Origin: Cephalopachus bancanus
Taxonomy: Eukaryota > Chordata > Mammalia > Primates > Tarsiidae
DNA: 64,000 bases
Direction: 5' to 3'
NCBI GenBank assembly: GCA_027257055.1
Contig: JAPVLO010000007.1
Location: 6,882,001-6,946,000 of the forward strand
The position numbers and the translations under genes are program-made. Positions 10,352-22,424 of the stretch are shown one piece after another (the first letter of the stretch is position 1; every line of letters begins with the position of its first letter). The notes below the pieces were generated by a model, which made no database searches, was not told the DNA's origin, and was given only the letters and a program-made list of their open reading frames with translations.

Positions 10352-10668
10352 CTGGAAGACAGAAGCCAAGGAGGGACGCAAATGACCACAACACCAACAC
10401 CATTCCCCAGGGCCAAGACGAGACCTCTCATCCCAGGGCTCACCAGTGATTTCCCAAAGCCTGGTGCCCAAGAGGGTTTTCGGAGCCAAGGGGACTTTCT
10501 GGGGCTCATACTGCCTGGAATGAGCCCATGGGGCTGCACCAGCTCATGAGTATAGCTTCCCTTCTGGAAGACCCTCCCTCCTGTGACCCTCTTGAGGTCT
10601 GCTGGAAGACCCTTGCCCAGCTCTGCCTCTGCCATGGCCATTTGGAGACTTCTCTAAGTCCAAGGTGA

Positions 10669-10815
10669 ACCACTCCCTGCCTCAGGACTTTTGCTCATGC
10701 TGTGTCTTTCACACATGCCCTTTTCCTCCCAGCTGCTGCTTTTACTCACAAACATCAGCTCTTCAGCTAAATATAATTTCCTCCAGGAGGTCTTGACATT
10801 CCTCCTAACCTAGAT
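10669..10815 (+). mobile_element. L2 fragment
   Basis: CTGCCTCAGGACTTTTGCTC, CCCTTTTCCTCCCAGCTGCT, AACATCAGCTCTTCAGC and CTCCAGGAGGTCTTGACATT match the usual L2 3' body order. Confidence 0.6.
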
Positions 10816-11214
10816 AGGGTTTAGCCCCTCATCTTATTTTCCAGAAGCTACGTACATAGGCACAAAGGAGCTGCAGGTAGGAAAAGAAGGTCACCAGAAT
10901 TAAGAAAGGAGTGAGGTCACCAGTGTCCAAGTGGCTGGAGGCTTGTGACTGGCGGGTCCTCTCAGGCCCAGTGAAGGGTGCCAAGCCCCTACCTTTCTAC
11001 CTGAGGTATCCCTGGGCCACCTGCTGCCCTAAGGAGGCCGATTACGGCCTGTCCTGAAATCCGGGCTCTACAGGGCTCAGCCCAGAGAGAACCACATATT
11101 GTAGCCCACAGTTCCAGGTGGCAGTGACCTCTGCACCTCCAGGAACGGGCAGCCCTGGCCAGCAGCCTCCAGAGCTTCCCCATGGGGTCCGACTTCCAAA
11201 GGGTTGCACCTGTC

Positions 11215-11320
11215 CCCAGCCTGGGACCTGCACCCACCACGAGCCACTTAGCTCCTCTGAGGCCTCAGCTTCCACATCTGCAAAACAGAAATATTGTGTG
11301 AATCACCCCTGACAGGTAGG
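11215..11320 (+). mobile_element. MIR-like fragment
   Basis: AGCCACTTAGCTCCTCTGAG, GCCTCAGCTTCCACATCTGC and AAAACAGAAATA are typical of the MIR core. Confidence 0.5.
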
Positions 11321-11569
11321 GTTGAGAGAAAGCTTCAGGGTGGCCATCAATTCTGGAAACAGGAAAACATGCAATGTATGGTTTAGTGATAGTGTGTTAT
11401 GAGCTATGTAAAGGAACAGTATCTATGTCTAGACTTTATGCACTTAATCAGCATACCATGCCACCATGGGCAACTCCTGGAAAAAATTCTCATTAGGATA
11501 ACTTATATGGTATAAACAGTACAATAATGATTGTGAAGTGAAAGTCAGTCCCTGCTTAGGTGGGGCCAG

Positions 11570-11760
11570 GATTGTCCTAAGACATTCTCTTATTTTACCT
11601 TCATGATGCATCTATGAGCTATGGACCATGATTTCTTTAATCCATTTGGCAGATGAGCAGACTGAGGTTCAGAGTAGTGAGCCATTCTGTGGTCAGTCTC
11701 AGAGCTATAGGAAATGCCTGTGACAGAGAGGACCTCAAGCAGCCTGACTCCGGGGACGCC
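11570..11760 (+). mobile_element. Old MIR/L2-class fragment
   Basis: Contains CATTTGGCAGATGAGCAGAC and TGAGGTTCAGAGTAG, a widespread old mammalian repeat phrase. Strongly decayed. Confidence 0.4.
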
Positions 11761-12599
11761 TCTCACCTTCCTAGCTGCATGGAGGGGGCTGTAAGTGTAT
11801 GCAGGGCTTGTGGCTATTCTCTCTCCAGTCATTATTAATTGGATGTTAACTGTCCAGGGATAGCTCTTACACAGCCCCACGTCGGAGACAAGCTCAGGGG
11901 TGTATTGTTAGAGTATGCCTCCCCATGGACTCGGCAAGCCACTCAGGAAGCTATGGCAATGACATTCTCCCCTTGATCCCAGCGCCCAGTGTCTGGCACC
12001 CAGTTGGGGGGCCCAGGGCGGCCAGAGGGCACCACCAACCACAGATGCACCTGGCCACGCCACCCAAGGTCATGCTCCATGTGCGTGGTATGCAGGGGGC
12101 TCGTCTCTCCTGGAGGCAATGTATTCTGTGTTTTCATCCTCTTTTTTACTTCCTCTGCCTACAGATGCCAGATGGGAGCGGGACTGCCAATCCCCATGCC
12201 CGGGAGAGCTGGCTATCCTGAGCATTCTTGGCACAGGGGGAAGGAGAGGCCGGGTCTTCCCAAGCCTTGGGACTCACTTGAAGATGAAGGCAAAGATGAA
12301 GATACCCAGAGATGAGCATACAAGACGAAGGGGTGTTGTTGTCATTTCATTTAGGTCCCACCTCCCTCCACAGAAGATGGCTGACAGTCTCCAGAGACAC
12401 ACGCAACGCCAATGAAGTGAGCATGGGAGAGAATCTGGAGGAAGGGGAGTCTGGACAGGGCTACGGCCACAAGGACTTAAGAACATTCCCACAACAGATA
12501 CCACATGGGATGCAGAGGAGGGCGCATGTGTGGCCTGAGCTTCCTAGCAGTCAAGGCAAAAAGGAGTAGCATACAGAACAATCTACAAATCAGACCACA

Positions 12600-12800
12600 C
12601 ACTCAGCTCCATTTGCCACTTGTATTGCTATAACCTTGGTCCCGTCACCCACATCCCTGCCCCAGTGGCCCAAGCTGATTTTCTAACATCTCCCATGATC
12701 TGACCCCTTAGAACTAGAACTTTCACCCTATTACTTCCTGATCACTCTCTTCCATGGGGGCCTTCCCTTTTCCTCTAGGACCAAAGGCAATTTAGTCCCC
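12600..12800 (+). mobile_element. L2-like fragment
   Basis: ATCTCCCATGATCTGACCCC, TATTACTTCCTGATCACTCT and GGGGGCCTTCCCTTTTCC resemble an L2 3' body. Low support. Confidence 0.35.
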
Positions 12801-13371
12801 AAGTCAGTGCAGCTCTCCATGTTCTGCCCCCTCCCTCAACCCCCTTACCATCATCATGGCTGTGCATCAACCCCTGTCAGTGCTTATGAAAGCTGGCATG
12901 CAAGGCTGAGAGAGCATGGGTGCCGGGACTAGGCACCCTGGGGCTCCCATCCTGGCTCTGCCACTTTAAACGGGAGGCTGAAGCATTGGCTCCACCATCC
13001 TCCCCTCCTGCATCCACCCCCTCACCATGGCTTTGTTGGGGGGTGGGGCTGGTTTTCTACTCCTTGATGAGGACAGGCAACTTGCTTCAAAGGAGGTAAG
13101 GTGGGAAGAGGGCCAGTGCCACCACCACTTCCTGCTGCCTCTGCCTCCTCCTCTGCCTCCTTCTTTTCTCCTTCTCCACCCCTGCTACAGTTACCTCCAT
13201 GATTGCCATAGTCAGCTGCCTGCCCCTACTGCTGCCCTAGTGGCTAGGGCAGGTCCTGGGGCTCCCACCTCCATCTCTGACACGCAGTGCTCCTAACAGC
13301 AGAGTCGAGGGCTGGAGTGGGGTACCATGGCCCCGAAGCAGAGTACACGCCTCTCTCCCCTTAAGAATTCA

Positions 13372-13550
13372 GCCTGGCGTGGTAGCACATGCCTGTAATT
13401 CCGGCTACTCGGAAGGCTGAGGCGGAAGGATTGCCGGAGCCCAGCAGGTTGAGGCTGTGGTGGCCGGGAGCGGCCACTACACTCCAACCTGGGCGACAGA
13501 GTGAGACTCCAACTCAAAAAAAAAAAAAATTAAAAACAAAATAAAAAAAA
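13372..13550 (+). mobile_element. Free right-monomer Alu, young, with target-site duplication
   Basis: The element starts exactly at the first bases of an Alu right arm (GCCTGGCGTGGTAGCAC) with no left arm, and runs to GGGCGACAGAGTGAGACTCC, AACTC and an A-rich tail. The flanks carry a perfect 9-bp repeat, AAGAATTCA, at 13363-13371 and 13551-13559. About eight CpGs survive in 143 bases, unlike the CpG-poor surroundings, so it looks recent. The right arm contains GTGGCCGGGAGCGGCCAC, able to form a 7-bp stem with a 4-base loop; the same place in the dimeric copies reads GGGGTGGC(T/C)GTGAG. Confidence 0.9.
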
Positions 13551-13552
13551 AA

Positions 13553-13605
13553 GAATTCACTCATTCACTGACTCACTCACTCATTCACTCATTCATTCAC
13601 CCTCC
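13553..13605. repeat. Tetranucleotide repeat (TCAY)n
   Basis: Imperfect TCAC/TCAT units: ATTCACTCATTCACTGACTC followed by ACTCACTCATTCACTC. Confidence 0.85.
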
Positions 13606-13609
13606 CATT

Positions 13610-13745
13610 CCACAAATGTGCATCAACACCAGGAATCCTACTAGGCACTGGGTGTGCAAAGGACAGCAAGAGCAGCACCTGCCTTTGTGGGCTGTGGCCA
13701 CCTGCAGGTACGAACTATAAATAAAGGCATCAGTTAAAAGCCAGT
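13610..13745 (+). mobile_element. Old LINE-type fragment
   Basis: AATCCTACTAGGCACTGGGT, GCAAAGGACAGCAAGAGCAG and ACTATAAATAAAGGCATC give the same order as the fragments at 7110-7250 and 42265-42440. Confidence 0.4.
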
Positions 13746-14059
13746 CCCTGCTGGGCCCATGTAGGATGGCACCCACCATGCCTCCCTCTTTGTTTTCCCC
13801 CAACACGTGTCACCTGGTGTGTGTATACACACAAGTGCTTATTCATTTGCCTATTCGCAGTTGTCCCTGCTCCTCCCGCCCCATTCACAGTTAAAGTTGG
13901 TGCAGACAAGGCTTTGATGGTTGCACCCCCCGGGTCACCAGTGCCAAGAACAGCACAGGCATGTGCTAGGAGGGAGCCCAGATGACCCTGAACCAAGAGT
14001 CTCACAGACAGAAGAGAGGATGGACCCCAAGGCTGCTCTACCCATGGTGACAAGGAGGG

Positions 14060-14250
14060 CTTGGGGGGCCACCCTAGCTGGGGGACTGGATTAGACTGAG
14101 GCTGTGGCAGGGAAGGGGCCGGCTGTCCCAGATAGGACAGAGATGGTAGCAAGGGGAGTAGATGCACTGGGGAGGTGGGTAGGGCTATGAACAGGGGCTT
14201 GAACTTGATTCAGCAGGAGCCATTGGAGGGTCTTCGATGGAAGAGGGCCA
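14060..14250 (+). mobile_element. Old LINE-type fragment
   Basis: CTTGAACTTGATTCAGCAGG, AGCCATTGGAGGGTCTTC and GATGGTAGCAAGGGGAG belong to a phrase also seen at 55870-56290. Family uncertain. Confidence 0.35.
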
Positions 14251-14659
14251 GATGGCTCACTTCTCAAAGATCCAACACATCAGCCAGGACAGAGGCCTTC
14301 ATTTCAGTAGCTCCTCAAGGGGCTCTGGTGTCGTCTGTGGAGGGAGGACCCAGGAGGCCACAGGTGGCACCACTCAGCACCCACCTCTGGTGGAAGCATC
14401 CTGTCCCCTCTGCCTTCCCCAAAATGCCCCAAGCCCAGGGCCAGATCAGGGAGGGCTTGCAAGGCTATGACTTCCTGCCCAAGAACAAAAACTTCAAAAT
14501 ATTAATAGATGTTGTGCTATTTAGTGAGGAAGTTACTTGCAGCCTCTCAAGGATAGAGGACATGGGTGCTTCCCTGAGGGTGTGCACAGACAGAGTGAGT
14601 GAGGGGAGGGTGTGATGGAGCCTTCCTGAGCCCCGTGTGGCCCACAAGCACTGATGGGT

Positions 14660-14790
14660 GGGTATAGATGTACACGGCGGGTGTGCGCCTTGTACCAGTG
14701 CACACATATGTGGGTGAGTATGCGTGTGCATGCATGGGGGTACCTGTCTGAGGGTGGGTGTGGGTGACTCATGCACATGTGACTGCAGCA
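14660..14790. repeat. Degenerate TG-rich tract
   Basis: Interrupted TG/GTG runs such as ATGTGGGTGAGTATGCGTGT and GCATGCATGGGGG. Confidence 0.5.
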
Positions 14791-15294
14791 GGAAGATCTG
14801 CCCCTTCCTATGAATTCTTTCTGTACCCCTCCCTGAGTTTCCCAGGAAGTGCCTTCTCACACCAAGGAAATTCTGGAAGGTGCAAACTCATTAGCAGGCC
14901 ACCTCTCGCCTCTGAATAACACCAGTGCCAAGTTCCATGGCACCTTTGAGGCATTAGTAGTTAATTAATGAGAAATGTTTCTCCCACCTGGCATCTGTGT
15001 GAAAAAGAACTGCATGCAGCCTCAAGCTGGGGCCTATCCAGGCACCCAAATGACGGATGGGACAGGAGGCCCTGTCCTGGCGACATTAGATCCCTGCAGC
15101 TCAGGGGTAGGCTCCAGTCTCTCCAAGACCTCCAACCCCCTCCAGGTCCCATCTTAGACTCAGGGTGGTCAGTGTCCTCAACCCTCAGTACCAGGTCCCC
15201 TTCCCCTCCCCCATCAACAAATCTACAGACTTACAAGACAAGGGCTATTCTAGGACCAACACGGCAGCTGACCTCCCTGAGCTTATAGGCTAAT

Positions 15295-15505
15295 TTCCAT
15301 GTCTGACATGAAGCCAGTCTTTTTATTCACCATATTTCCTTCCATCCTAGCTCTGATCACTGTCAGTATCAATTTATTGATTGGCATCTGCATTTCCCAT
15401 GGGACTATCATAAGCTTCATGACAACAAGAACCCTAACTGTCACCTTTGCTGCTGGGTTCCCAGCATCCAGAAGGTGCTCAAATAAACACCTGCTTGACC
15501 TGTGA
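15295..15505 (+). mobile_element. L2 3' end fragment
   Basis: ATAAGCTTCATGACAACAAG, CTGTCACCTTTGCTGCTGGG and AGAAGGTGCTCAAATAAACA reproduce the L2 3' terminal order. Confidence 0.65.
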
Positions 15506-15774
15506 CTCCAGGGTGTAGGGCTGCCAAATGCTGGAGCCAGGTCTGTCCCTTGTCCACCTGACTCCAGTGTCCACCCCTGAGTGATGGCAGATATGTCTGC
15601 TTTCTCATCTCGCCACTAACTATTCCCTGTCTTATCTCTACTTCATAGGACACTGCCACCAAAAACACGACAGAAGAAAAGCATCATCTCACTGGGGCCA
15701 CACGGGCAGGTACCCCAGACTGTGCATCAAGTGGCTGAGCTCAGAGAAGGAAGGTACCATCTATTTGCTAGTTT

Positions 15775-15870
15775 GTTTCATTCATTCATTTCATTCACTT
15801 ATAAACTCATTCATCAAGTATCAGCTGAGGGCCTGTTGCATGCCAGGATTGCTCTAAGTTTTGACAAAGT
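15775..15870 (+). mobile_element. Old LINE-type fragment with (TTCA)n
   Basis: TTTCATTCATTCATTTCATT followed by GGGCCTGTTGCATGCCAGGA, an old LINE/L2-style phrase. Confidence 0.4.
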
Positions 15871-16297
15871 GGTAATCTCCATCAACACACTGTCTCCCAC
15901 TATGTGAAGCTCATGTGTTTATAGAGGAGGAAAAAGTCAAGCATGGAAAGAAAAAGGGAACTTTCTAATGTGGTAGGAGCTACCTCAGAGGCAACTAAGA
16001 AGTTGAGATATAGAAGAGCAGAGGGTGGCCTCTATTTCCTCTTTGAGTCCTTCCTTGCCCCCCCAAAGAGTTCATTGACAGTACTTAGTAACCACTATCT
16101 TTGAACAAAGCACAGGGCTAGGCTTGAGTAAGAAGAAAGAGGTACAGGGTACTTTCTCTGCCCTGGGAGGCCTGACCTCAGAAGAAACTACGGTGTGTGG
16201 AACCACCAGGAAGAATAAAAACAGAGAATTACAACCGCAGAGAAAGCAACTTTTCCTTCTTGGGGGAGGGAGAATTCTGGGGAGGCTACTGGGAGAT

Positions 16298-16309
16298 GGG
16301 GGGGGGGGG
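16298..16309. repeat. G12 homopolymer
   Basis: Twelve consecutive G residues followed by TGAGTGATG. Confidence 0.95.
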
Positions 16310-16693
16310 TGAGTGATGATATTTGACCTGCTGCTGGTCTGTACCTCAGCTTCTTAGTTGGCTCTGCTGTAACTCCTATCACATGATGAAGTTACCTCAC
16401 TCTTTCCATGTTTGGTTTTTTTCCTCCACCACAAGGAGGTTGAGTAGGAACTGAATAAAAGGTGCAAATTCATAAACACATGGCAGTACATAGTAATTGG
16501 GGCATGGATAGTAGTACAGGGAGGTAAGACTGAGATTTCCAGTCTCTGAGATTCAGAAGCCTAATACAATTTCTACATGTAAAATTGGGATCCACACAGA
16601 CAAGCTAACTTCCATTAGGCCAATAATAACCAACACACACATGTAAACACACATACACAAATCTATCATCTACTATCACCACCACTGACTAAA

Positions 16694-16881
16694 AATAATA
16701 GAAAGACTATAATATATATAATTTATATGTTGAATATATAAATATATAACTTATATATTGAATATATAAATACATATATATTTAATATATAAATATGCAA
16801 TATACATAGACTATAATATATAGACTATATATAAGCATTTGTAAGACTATATATGTATAAGACTATAATAATAGAAAGACT
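16694..16881. repeat. AT-rich repeat block bounded by a 15-bp direct repeat
   Basis: Units of about 27 bases of TATATTGAATATATAAATA type, rich in short palindromes. ATAATAGAAAGACTA occurs at both ends (about 16696 and 16866). Confidence 0.85.
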
Positions 16882-17269
16882 ACCATCTCAAAAAGAAATT
16901 AATTAAGTTGACTAATTATAAGTGTAAAACTAATAGCACTGTCCTTCGTGTTCTTAATTTGATGGCATAGATCTGTGCACTTGAACTTGAGCATGCTTAG
17001 ACTAACGTTTATAGTCTATGGAATGAAAGAGAAAGAAGTGAATTTAGGAAAATAGGTGAAGCCTCATCAAGAAGAGCTGTGTGTGGTTGTGATGAGAGAC
17101 ATGAGGGCGAAGTGTAGAATCACTGAGGGACTTGAAAGTTCGGGCTTGTGACAAGACCACAGAGTCTCAGTGTGGACGGCAGACTGCAGGGGAGCAAGAC
17201 TGAAGGCCGGATGGTCCAGGGACACTAACACATATGGAGCAGTCAAGAACCAAGGTTGGTTTTGTCATC

Positions 17270-17520
17270 ATTGTCATCAGAAGTATCAATTGGGCACTTT
17301 CTGTGTGGCATCCTCAGTCCTGAGCACTGGACAGGAACCAGCTCGATCCATCCCATTGTGACCCTGGTGAGCAGAGAACTATTTTCATCACCTACGTTAA
17401 AGATGAGGCCAACGGAAGCTCAGAGCTAGGAAATAATCTTCTCATGCTAGTAGGTGACTGAGTGAGGCTTAGAAGTCAGGTCATCTGCTCCAAGAGCCCT
17501 TATCTGAACCCCTGTGCTAG
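17270..17520 (+). mobile_element. Old MIR/L2-class fragment
   Basis: GGGCACTTTCTGTGTGGCAT, AAAGATGAGGCCAACGGAAG and GAAGTCAGGTCATCTGCTCC fit a common old mammalian repeat. Heavily decayed. Confidence 0.4.
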
Positions 17521-18189
17521 ACCACACAAAACAGACGATAAGGTTGCCCCCTGAAATATGGGAGGAGGGAGGAGAAATCATTAAAACAACATATTTTTAA
17601 AAATCACGGGGAAGCACGAAGGTCAAAAGACCAACTGCCTGTGGCCAGGCTGCCAGAGATGTGGCTTAACTATCATTCACAAAAGCACTGGACGTTTTGA
17701 GAGACTGACCACCCCCATCAGGATGGATCTGAGCTTCTGAAACCAAGTTTTAAAAATAGATTTTAAGAAACCAAAAGCATTCTTGGTTTGCCCTCCTCCA
17801 CCCCTGGAAAGTTCTTAAGCAGTGATTGACAAGGGTGATATTTTGAATGCATTGATCAATAAAAACAGAACTAGGGCCACACCTTCTAAGGACAAGATAA
17901 GACCCCTGGACAAGCCCCACAGAATCACATGGCTTGGAATGGAGGGAGAAACTGGTTGCTGGGAGAGTGGAGAGCAGGGAGGGACGCAAAAAAATAGATG
18001 AGTTTATGGAAAAGATGGAAAAGGAAAAGAGAACACTCTCAAATGCCTGTGGCTCTGTTCCCAGAACCTTCAGAATCTGGGATCCTAGTACAACCCGTTT
18101 TCATGGAATAGCTGCTGTCTTCTCGAACACGGAGGAAACAGAGGCCTCAACAGCAGCAAAAGGCAATTCCTAGACTTGGGGGCCACTCC

Positions 18190-18262
18190 CTCCTCCAGTG
18201 CCTAGGACAGTGCCTGGCATGTGGATTTAATGAGCGAATCAATGAATGAATGAAAGATTGAT
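18190..18262 (+). mobile_element. L2/MIR tail
   Basis: CAGTGCCTAGGACAGTGCCT, GGCATGTGGATTTAATGAGC and GAATGAATGAAAG match the L2 tail. Confidence 0.55.
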
Positions 18263-18599
18263 TCTGTGACACAAAAATGGAAGCAGAATCTAATGCAGGC
18301 CAATGGTGATTAACAATGGCCTGGTACCTTCTCAGAGTCCCTGATAACTGTAATTCCTAAGCCCCCTCCAGGCTTCGGGTGGACCCATGGCTCCTCCTGG
18401 CTTTCTCCCCACCCCAACAGCCCTTAACTCAAAACCATCTCCTTGCTCTCCTTTGCTGGCAGGTGCAAGTACTAAGAATCACAGAGAGGAAAAGACAGAA
18501 GCCTAACTGAGCTTTAGAGTGAATAACTAAGCCCTGGAAAACTGTGAATTGAATGAATACTTAACTTAGGAGAACCTATTTTTTAATGCCCAAGGGAGG

Positions 18600-18765
18600 G
18601 GACCAAATTCTTCTGTGTGTTTATTCCAGACAAACAACCCTAAAAAGCAGAGACAATGTTTTCAGCCCCATTTTACATTTAGAAAACAGAAGCTCAGAGC
18701 AGGGAGGCACTTGTTTAAACAACTGGTGAGTGGCAGGTCCAGCCCAGGCTCTCTGGTCTTAAGTT
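18600..18765 (+). mobile_element. Old MIR/L2-class fragment
   Basis: CCCCATTTTACATTTAGAAA, ACAGAAGCTCAGAGCAGG and ACTGGTGAGTGGCAGG are the common CATTTTACAGATGAGGAAAC-type phrase. Confidence 0.45.
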
Positions 18766-20084
18766 TACCATCTGGGCCTGACACCAATGTTTCCCAAAGT
18801 GTTTTCCATGAATCCTAGCATAGAGAGATGTGCTGTGGATAAAAGCAGTTAGGAAAACACTGTTGATACTAAAAGCCTTCCCCTAGAAAGCCTCACTCCA
18901 TTATTAGCATAGTAAAGGCTCCGAGAAGTCCTGCAGGAAGCAATATTATTCAGTTATTAGCCAAATGTTCCCAAACAGATCTATCAGGCAACTCCTATTT
19001 ATACCTTGCTGCCTTGATAGCAATAGCCCCACAAAAGCTGTCAAAAAGTTTGAGCAAAAAACCTGGGACTAAGCAGTCTGAGTGTATGCCTGTTAAATAG
19101 TGTTAATGATAATTTTGGAATATAAAAGTGTTTGCTTCAATATCTGTAGTCTAAAGATAACAGGATTCTCTAAGATCTTAGCAGAAGTTGGGCCTCAACA
19201 TTTCACATGACATTAAGCTACTTCTAGCTTTCTCAGGCACCCTACACAGCAAGGATGCTGAAATTAAGACTAGATAAATGGGCATCACTGATACCCTCTG
19301 ACACCAGCGGAAAAATCAAGAGAGTATTAAAGTGACTTCCTTTTTTCCTCCTACGTATTATGGAAAAAGCAGCACATCTAACTAGAAAGCCCATCTGTTT
19401 AGTATCAACCTCATAATTCTTCCAGTGGTCACTGGTGCTTGCCAGGCATGTGGTCAGTTCTCCAAGTGAAAATCAGCTCAAATCTGTAAATCAAGTGGGT
19501 CTGAAAATGCAGGATAGAGCTTGGCAGCACGAGTTCAAACTTGAAGAGGCTGGGGAAGGAGCAAGGTAGGATCTGGGAAATTGGCATTGCTGTTGTCATC
19601 ACCATCGTCCTTTTTTGATATCTGGCTTCGTAGGATGCTGCTACATTCACACATAAGCAAATTCTTGCATAAAAATTATTGTGCAACAAGCCCACCTATA
19701 TCTTTGAAAAGGCTAAAAGCTACATTTAGAGACATCCTCCCTAAAGATCATATTTTACAGGGAATAAAAAAATGAGCATATCAGAAAAAGGACAAAAAGT
19801 GAAATAACACATCAGGAGACTTTAGCATTGCAGTATATATCTAGACAAATAATGCTGCTCAGCATCTCCAGAATCTGAGTTGCAGCTCTGACTTTCTAAA
19901 CCTAAAGCATAAGGAAAGGTCCTTAGAGAATGTCACCGAAAGTTTAAAGACAATCAAGAGTCCATTTAAAAATATGTATACTCTAGCATTTTTCGGAGGG
20001 ATTAAACACATTTAAGTGCTGGGAAGATTCTGAACCAACAGATTTGTGTTTTGAAAATGCAACTCTCACTCACTTTGCTTAGGT

Positions 20085-20304
20085 CAGGGATTGGCAAACA
20101 TCTTCTGCGAAGGGCCAGATAATACATATCTGAGGCTTTGCCAGCTATACAATCCCTGTTACGACCACTGGGCTTGGCCACAACCAGGGGAAAAGCAGCC
20201 ACAAGTGATATGCAAACCAATGGGGGTGGCTACATTGCAATAAAACTTTATTTACAAAAACTGGTGGCAAGCGAATTTGGTCCACACGTCTGACAACCCC
20301 CGCC
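20085..20304 (+). mobile_element. hAT non-autonomous element (MER20 class), near full length
   Basis: Opens CAGGGATTGGCAAACATC, then GAAGGGCCAGATAATACATA, CAATAAAACTTTATTTACAA and ends GTCTGACAACCCCCG. The two ends are imperfect inverted repeats. Confidence 0.8.
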
Positions 20305-20699
20305 TCAGGCAGTCCCCTTTGTTAATGTCTTCAGACATTAACAGCGCCCCAAGAAAAAAAAGAGAGGGAAGGAATGGTTCTGAATCCTTACCCATATCCA
20401 CTTCTAGCCCCTGGGGAGTGGGCCAGCATCCCTGTCCCTGCTCAACACTGCAGCCTCCTCGTTTCCAGCTTCTACTCCTGCCCACCCAAACACGGCTTTG
20501 CATCACTTACCCACTTAAAAACAACACCTCTTATCAACAATAGTGCCTGAACAGAATGTATTTGTATACCTAACCCTTAGCTATACTCCACAATATCATA
20601 ATAAAAAATATTGATTATAAAAACTAAAAAAAAACGTAGTAACTTTTAGGGTGAAATATGAAACCTCGATGGTTACTCCAAGCCATGGCATCCCTTTTT

Positions 20700-21010
20700 G
20701 AAATGTATCTAGCTCCTAACCTTTCCTTACTCCACACTCAGTTGTATCTCTCTTCCACTCCTCTCTCACTGAGCATTCTCCCAACACAGGGCTGCCTCCC
20801 ATGCCATCCCCTCTGGAGGCAACACTTTTTCCTGATGAATTCCTACTCATCCCTCATGGTCCCATCCTTCACACCCACCTGTTAGGTTTCCTGTTATTTT
20901 TCCACTATAGCCTTCAGGACAATTTATAATTAGCTCTTGATGTAGGTGTTTATTAGGTTTATGTCCATTTTGGCAACTCGACCATGAAAGCAGAGATCAA
21001 GTGTGTCTTG
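20700..21010 (+). mobile_element. L2-like fragment
   Basis: TCACTGAGCATTCTCCCAAC, TTCACACCCACCTGTTAGG, AATTTATAATTAGCTCTTGA and CATGAAAGCAGAGATCAAG follow an L2 3' body order with much decay. Confidence 0.4.
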
Positions 21011-22424
21011 TACAGCTGCCTCTGCAGACTCTAAAACAGAGCCCAGGAGGACCCAGCCAGGGCTCAATACCTATTTGCATCCAAAAGGAAATAAGTTGAA
21101 GATTCTCCTGTGCTCAAGTTCACAGCCCTGCCTGTGGAAGCCAGTCTAGGCACATCTGAAGGTTAAAATCTTCCCAGAGCCAAGCACATTTCTGGAGATT
21201 AACCAAGTTCAGGTCTTTCATGAATTTGACAAGTTTCTCTGCACCCTGAGGAGAGCTTTCACCTAAGTATCCAGGAGCCCTGCCCGAGTATCTGGAACCA
21301 CCTGCGCTTTTGATGTCACTGTGGCTACTAGCTTCAGCACGGCCCCTGCTCAGCGCTGGTCCTTGGGGATTGTCACAGAAGTGGCAGAGCGAGATGGAAA
21401 CAGTCCAACACACCAGCAAGTCAAGCAGCCTGGCCATCCCGGGAGCAGCCAGCAGCCGGTGATAGGGCCCGTCCTTCTGGGAAACTGTTCCTGTGACAGC
21501 ACTTAAAAGGCACTGCTGTTGTTGAGGAACTGCTCCCTCTGTGCCCCCCAGAGATGGCCCACCCAGATGGGCAGATGCATGGTGAACATCCCTGGGGTGG
21601 CAATCACTCTCCATCATCCTCGGAAACTGAGGAGTCACTCTGGTTTCCAACAAGTAATCTGGGTGGTGCAGCCAGCTCTGCCCACTACCCGCCCACTCCA
21701 CACACTGCACTGATCCACTCAAGCCCCGTTCCACCCAGCCCTGCCCTTGCAGGGGACAGGAGTCTGGGAGTGGGGACAGCTGAGTAGTGTGAGTTCCCTA
21801 CATCCACCCTCCCAAGCCCCCTGGACTCCCGCAATGTCCTTCCTTGGGGGTCATACTACACACACCTCTAAGCCTGCCATACCCTGCATCAGCTCCCAGT
21901 GGCTGCCACTGGGAATCGCCTTGGTCCTCAAAGTCCCATGACCTATCCCTTGTCCACCAACTCCAGCCTCATAGGTCTCTGCAACTTGCCCAAGCTCCAC
22001 CCACCTCCAGACCCCAGACCAGCATTCCCACGAGGAAGACTCCACCCACCTTTGCAAATCTGCCTCCTCCTCATCACTTGAGTTTTGGATGCAAACCGCC
22101 TCCTGGCCTGTCTGAGCAATAGGGAGACACCCTGGCACCTCCCCACCACCCTGGAATTCTCTGCACTGCCTGGGCTCCCCCTAACCAGCTCTTATTTCAC
22201 TGACTTGGTGGTATCTGTGCCACCCTGCTGGTGTGACCTTGTTCCCAGTGAGTGAATTAATGAATGGAAGAGACGTCACAGAGATTAAGATGGGCATCTG
22301 TGGTCAGAAAGGATCTGTCTTCAGGCTCAGGCAGACTTTCTGGGAAAGCGATGACATCTGCAATCAATTTTTGAAAAATCAGGGGAGGTAAGTAAGCTGC
22401 AATCATAATAATAATAACAATGAT

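Noticed and set aside
10283..10489. 68-codon frame starting at the first ATG of the basic exon
   Set aside because: Out of frame with PHACTR3; it is a shadow of the true reading frame.
13027..13296. 89-codon frame with Leu/Pro runs
   Set aside because: CCTCCTCT-rich low-complexity DNA and no conserved feature.
21120..21734. Open frame of 204 codons on the gene strand
   Set aside because: GC-rich sequence, no recognisable domain and no matched acceptor-donor pair seen. Probably chance.
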